Source: Kappaphycus alvarezii (taxonomy: Eukaryota > Rhodophyta > Florideophyceae > Gigartinales > Solieriaceae). Taken from it: a stretch of 64,000 nt of DNA. Below the pieces are notes generated by a model. That model was given only the letters and a program-made list of their open reading frames with translations. It did no database searches and was not told where the DNA came from. The translations under genes and the position numbers were made by a program. The first letter of the stretch is position 1. Each line of letters begins with the position of its first letter. The stretch lies in assembly GCA_002205965.3 (NCBI GenBank), contig NADL03000022.1, forward strand, positions 62,001 through 126,000, in the 5' to 3' direction. Positions 60,613 to 64,000 of the stretch are shown here, piece by piece.

Positions 60613-63190
60613 GATGGCCGTGTTCGTAGTTTGTGCGTTATCCATTTCGGTGTGGTATTCCGAAAGCGGATCGTCGCTCGATTGGGATGACATGGCTTTT
60701 CCTCTAGCCACGTGACGAGTTGTACAGAGGGAGAAATTCGAATAATGTGTTCACATACCGTAGTTGTATCATGTAGGAAGTGGTCTAGACCAGAACAGTG
60801 CATTGCAGGACATGTACTGTACATGTACAGCACGACACTGTACTACAGCACAGTTTACTGCAGTGCTGACATGCAGGAAGGTACAGATAGGCATATACTG
60901 TACTGTACAGTATTCTAGCGACAAGTCTGTGACGTACTGTACGCATGCAGTGGCAAATTTTTTTCGAAAAAAGGTAATGTAGCTTCACCTTGTAGATCAA
61001 AGGCATGTCTACAGTACTACTACTGGCATGCATTTCACTGGCAGCAATCCTGTAGTAGGGGAGGTTGGCTGTTAGTTCTGATGCTGCAATCTTCCTCGAT
61101 GGCCTGCATGCAATATTAGGTTGTGATGTGTAGGGCAGATGGCCCTAATTTGGTTCGACGGTAAAGTACATACGGTGCACGGCTATTGAATCTGTGATAC
61201 TTTCAATCAAGGTAATTTCTAGTCGGGATGAGGAGGGGGAAATTTTTGGGTTATTTTAATGCATGGAAGATGTGGTCGGTTATATCCATGCCGCTAATGT
61301 GTTCTGCAGATGAAAAGCGCATGCAGATTGCTGACTAGGGCGCTGCCGTTGGTGAACGTCAAGTGTCTGCATTACATGCGACAGTAGACCTGTGCCCGGT
61401 TTCTTAAATAACCTAGCTGAATTCTTGGGATAGTTGTGGCGAGGCGAGCATCGATTGTGGGCTCTTTCCGGGGGTGGCCTATTGACAGAAAACCAAATGT
61501 GCGGGTTTCGAAAACAGAGAGGCTTGAGACTGTTCAAGGTGCACTGTAGTACAGTAGTTCATAAGAATTTAGGAATGTATTGTGTATTTTACTATTTGTA
61601 GTAAATTTCATGCGGATAGCTTTGTGTCTATAGAATCTCAAGAGCGAAGGAAAATTGAAAGGCAATTTCCGGGTCAAGCAAATTACGTTTCGGGAGTACC
61701 AATTCGAGGTAAACCATATCTCTCAGTAATTCTCGCAAATCATCGAATGGAGACGGTACGCTAAGTATAGTGGTGTTCTCAGATTTGTGGGAAATAGTTC
61801 TTGATGTGATACATTACAGTATGTAGTTAATGTAGTGGATAAGATTAATGGCTGAGACAAGGTTTACTTCAGTTGTACACTGTGAGTGGTCAGCAGCTTT
61901 GGGCGGAATGTACTGAAAGGTAGAGTTTTACAGTGTTGGAAGTTCATGGATCTCGACTACGTAAGAATCCAGTTTATCCAGTTCGAGGATGCGAAAATTA
62001 CTTTTAAGCGATGTCGGCAATAAGCTATCTACAATTCGGCCAATGCGGCAGTTGGTTTGGTTGTCAAGAGACAGATTAGCTTCACAGCGCGATGAACATT
62101 TTTTAGCGGTTGTGAACAGCCAAACATCATGTCGTGCGACACATCAATCAAAGAGCTCACCATCTGCCTGGGCACAAAAGTTATAGTTCAAGTCAAGGAG
62201 AAATAAATTATGCCAACTTGTGATGGATGAAAGAAAATGAAAGAAAAAGAAGGAATAAAAACCGTCAATAAAGGCCAAAACAGAAGCGTCGAAATGGTGA
62301 GTCAGTGCTCCTGTACAGTAGCTTTAACTAATACAGACACACTCATTCCGGAACCAATTTCCCTTAAATTTGATAGAATGTCATATTCTTTATATCATGT
62401 ACTGTACAGCTCTGGACGTTTTGCCATTACAAAATTCCCGATAGAGGTCCTCTTATCAATTACATATGCTTGTAGTTGTTGGTCAAGGGATCTGCGCTTC
62501 GGAAATGTCTTGAAACCATGGCTGTTTACACTAAGATCACATTACAGAAGATACTACCCGTCGAAGGGCACCATTTTCAACAGTTTTCGTTAATGGTGGC
62601 GAGAAATGGCACAACATTTTTTAGAGAGAGGAAATAGCAAAACCGTTAGGTTGTAACAACTATGCAGCAGCCACACCAGTATTAGATATTTCCATACGAA
62701 AGACGTGGCGGTTAATCAATGGTGGTCAAGATGTATTTTGAAAACTGATTAAATTTCGCAGCCCAGTATTTATTTATGGGTTGACAAAGACCACACTATT
62801 TCAGGCTTTACATTTGAATTCAAAAAGACAGCAATGAGAAATCCAGCCAAGACCGTTGCTGTGAGGTAACACTCCGGAGAAATTAATTCACAATCCGCAC
62901 TGTCATTTTTCAGTTCACGAAACCCTCTGTAGATGATTCCGAAGCAGACCCTTGCCCTTACGATAAAAATGATACCTATTGGGCGATGTTTGGTGATCTC
63001 CAGTTAATTCCACACTTGTTACGCTTTCCTTGATGGTGCAGGACACGCAATCCGACATATGGCCGCTAACTAACTGTAAGACCACCTATTCTGTAAGTAA
63101 TCCAAATTCAACAAAGACCCTTGTACCAGTAAGGTGGGGAAATCCAGCTCCGACATGTTATTCCGCCGGTTTTCGTCGTTGGACACCCCC
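60613..63190. other. Intergenic, no recognised gene; TACTGTA-rich near 60.8-60.9 kb
   Basis: 2.6 kb without a nameable protein or RNA. Between 60,810 and 60,945 there are several TACTGTA/TACAGTA words, including a self-complementary TATACTGTACTGTACAGTAT at 60,894. Scattered copies occur at 61,013, 61,551, 62,312 and 62,399. Open stretches at 61,582, 61,989 and 62,237 (+) show no domain I know. Confidence 0.4.
60811..60914. repeat. Cluster of TACTGTA/TACAGTA palindromic words
   Basis: CATGTACTGTACATGTACAG at 60,811, then TACTACAGCACAGTTTACTG at 60,841 and TATACTGTACTGTACAGTAT at 60,894. This is the same word family found upstream of host genes between 11 and 29 kb. Confidence 0.5.
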
Positions 63191-63252
63191 TTGTCCAACG
63201 CCGTCTGGTTCCACGAACGCAACAGCTCCACTACAATCCCTTCCTGCTAAGC

Positions 63253-63810
63253 CATGGAATCCACAATCTCCACGTCGTTCATTTCCGACGTGTGCAAGCC
63301 CCCCATATCCTCCGAAGGCCTGAAAAAGCCCGCTTTAACCAAGTTCCAATAGAGAGACCCGCTTGAAACTGGGGCATTCGCAAATCTCACCTTCACTTGC
63401 CCAGTCCACCGCTCACTATACAAGTACAAAAGCCGGTACATCAAGTACGACCTTCGTGCATCTCACCCACACGCCCGTCCCGACTCGAGGACACGCTTGT
63501 TCCCAAAATACCCACACCAAATTCATTTTCAATAGCAGCCGCATCCCGGCTCAACGTGAGGACTGCCGCAAGTAAAGAGCAATCACCACCAACCATCCCC
63601 ATAACCTTGTCCCCCAAAAAACCCTCTCACGACTCACCGACAAACCATCTCCTCTACTCGCCACGCCTTATCTCGCCAGCAAAACCAAACCTTCCCAACT
63701 CTGCACACTTCGCAACTGCCACGATTTCACACCGTCTTTCGTCCGCTGATTTCGACGTAGAAACCAACGCTCCAAGCTGGCCACACGAAAAGCAGAAATG
63801 TCAACATTGA
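63253..63810 (+). CDS. Possible proline/serine-rich protein, unidentified, near right edge
   Basis: An ATG at 63,253 gives MESTISTSFISDVCKPPISS followed by EGLKKPALTKF. After a frame change near 63,350, a proline/serine-rich reading continues to a stop at 63,810: PSRLEDTLVPKIPTPNSF, TIPITLSPKKPSHDSPT, SAHFATATISHRLSSADFD. It contains S/T-P sites but no domain. It may continue beyond 63,810 after another frame change and leave the window. Coding status is uncertain. Confidence 0.3.
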
Positions 63811-64000
63811 CTCAGCAACTAAATCACCTTGACTAGTTGGGAGTGCAAGCGTCGCTGCATACCGCCTGCAACGCAAACGTGCACATCCTTGATCACAACC
63901 GATTGTGTCATGATGCGTTTCCATCGAACTGCAACGGCTCACATATCTAGTCCATCACAAACAATACGCCCTTGCAAAAGGACGCATCCGGGAGTTTGCT

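Noticed and set aside
1-64000. CRISPR arrays, bacterial operons, rRNA genes
   Set aside because: No regularly spaced direct repeats with unique spacers and no rRNA core sequences were seen. Gene content and introns are eukaryotic.

Overview
This is nuclear DNA from a eukaryote. It carries spliceosomal and cytoskeletal genes (an Aquarius-type helicase, a gamma-tubulin complex protein), eIF6, a SWR1-type chromatin remodeller, a Gyp1/TBC1D22-type Rab GAP, and GT..AG introns with GTAAGT/GTACGT/GTATGT donors. Host genes are dense and almost intronless in one island, and transposable elements fill the rest. That layout suits a unicellular or simple multicellular alga or protist; an intron-poor, retroelement-rich red alga is one possibility. 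Nothing in the sequence fixes the lineage, so this is a low-confidence inference.

Layout. 1-7.3 kb: old LTR retroelement remains, a copia-like gag region cut by the left edge and a Ty3/gypsy-like pol region, both on the minus strand. 8.0-11.2 kb: a PIF/Harbinger DNA transposon with a plus-strand transposase and a minus-strand partner ORF meeting tail to tail. 11.5-33.4 kb: host gene island, in order GCP4-like (+), Aquarius (-), SWR1/SRCAP-type ATPase (+), eIF6 (-), NADH pyrophosphatase-type NUDIX (+), TBC1D22/Gyp1-like GAP (+), and a small spliced gene for a single-span mitochondrial protein (+). 34.5-36 kb: tails of non-LTR retrotransposons. 37-47.8 kb: an AT-rich block with a second, decayed PIF/Harbinger relic and a Tc1/mariner scrap. 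47.8-60.6 kb: a copia-like LTR element (-) whose right LTR is split by a 5.6 kb DNA transposon. 60.6-64 kb: little recognisable, with a possible proline-rich gene at the right edge.

The most interesting object is the 5.6 kb transposon at about 54,886-60,527. Its ends are imperfect inverted repeats starting CTAATG, flanked by a 9-10 bp target duplication. The other LTR of the same retroelement supplies the unoccupied version of the site. It encodes a DDE-type transposase with a piggyBac-like cysteine-rich C-terminus. Set inside that coding region is a complete-looking PD-(D/E)XK (YqaJ/lambda-exonuclease type) nuclease domain, and a second coding stretch with 19-residue repeats follows. The target duplication does not match piggyBac's TTAA. 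I cannot place the element in a named superfamily.

A technical point affects every gene. Nearly all host genes are readable only by changing frame, and where I could check the direction, the changes fit single missing bases, often beside G runs. This hits essential single-copy-type genes (Aquarius, eIF6, SWR1, GCP4) as well as transposons. Uncorrected long-read deletion errors therefore explain it better than wholesale gene death. Coordinates are given for whole genes across those shifts.
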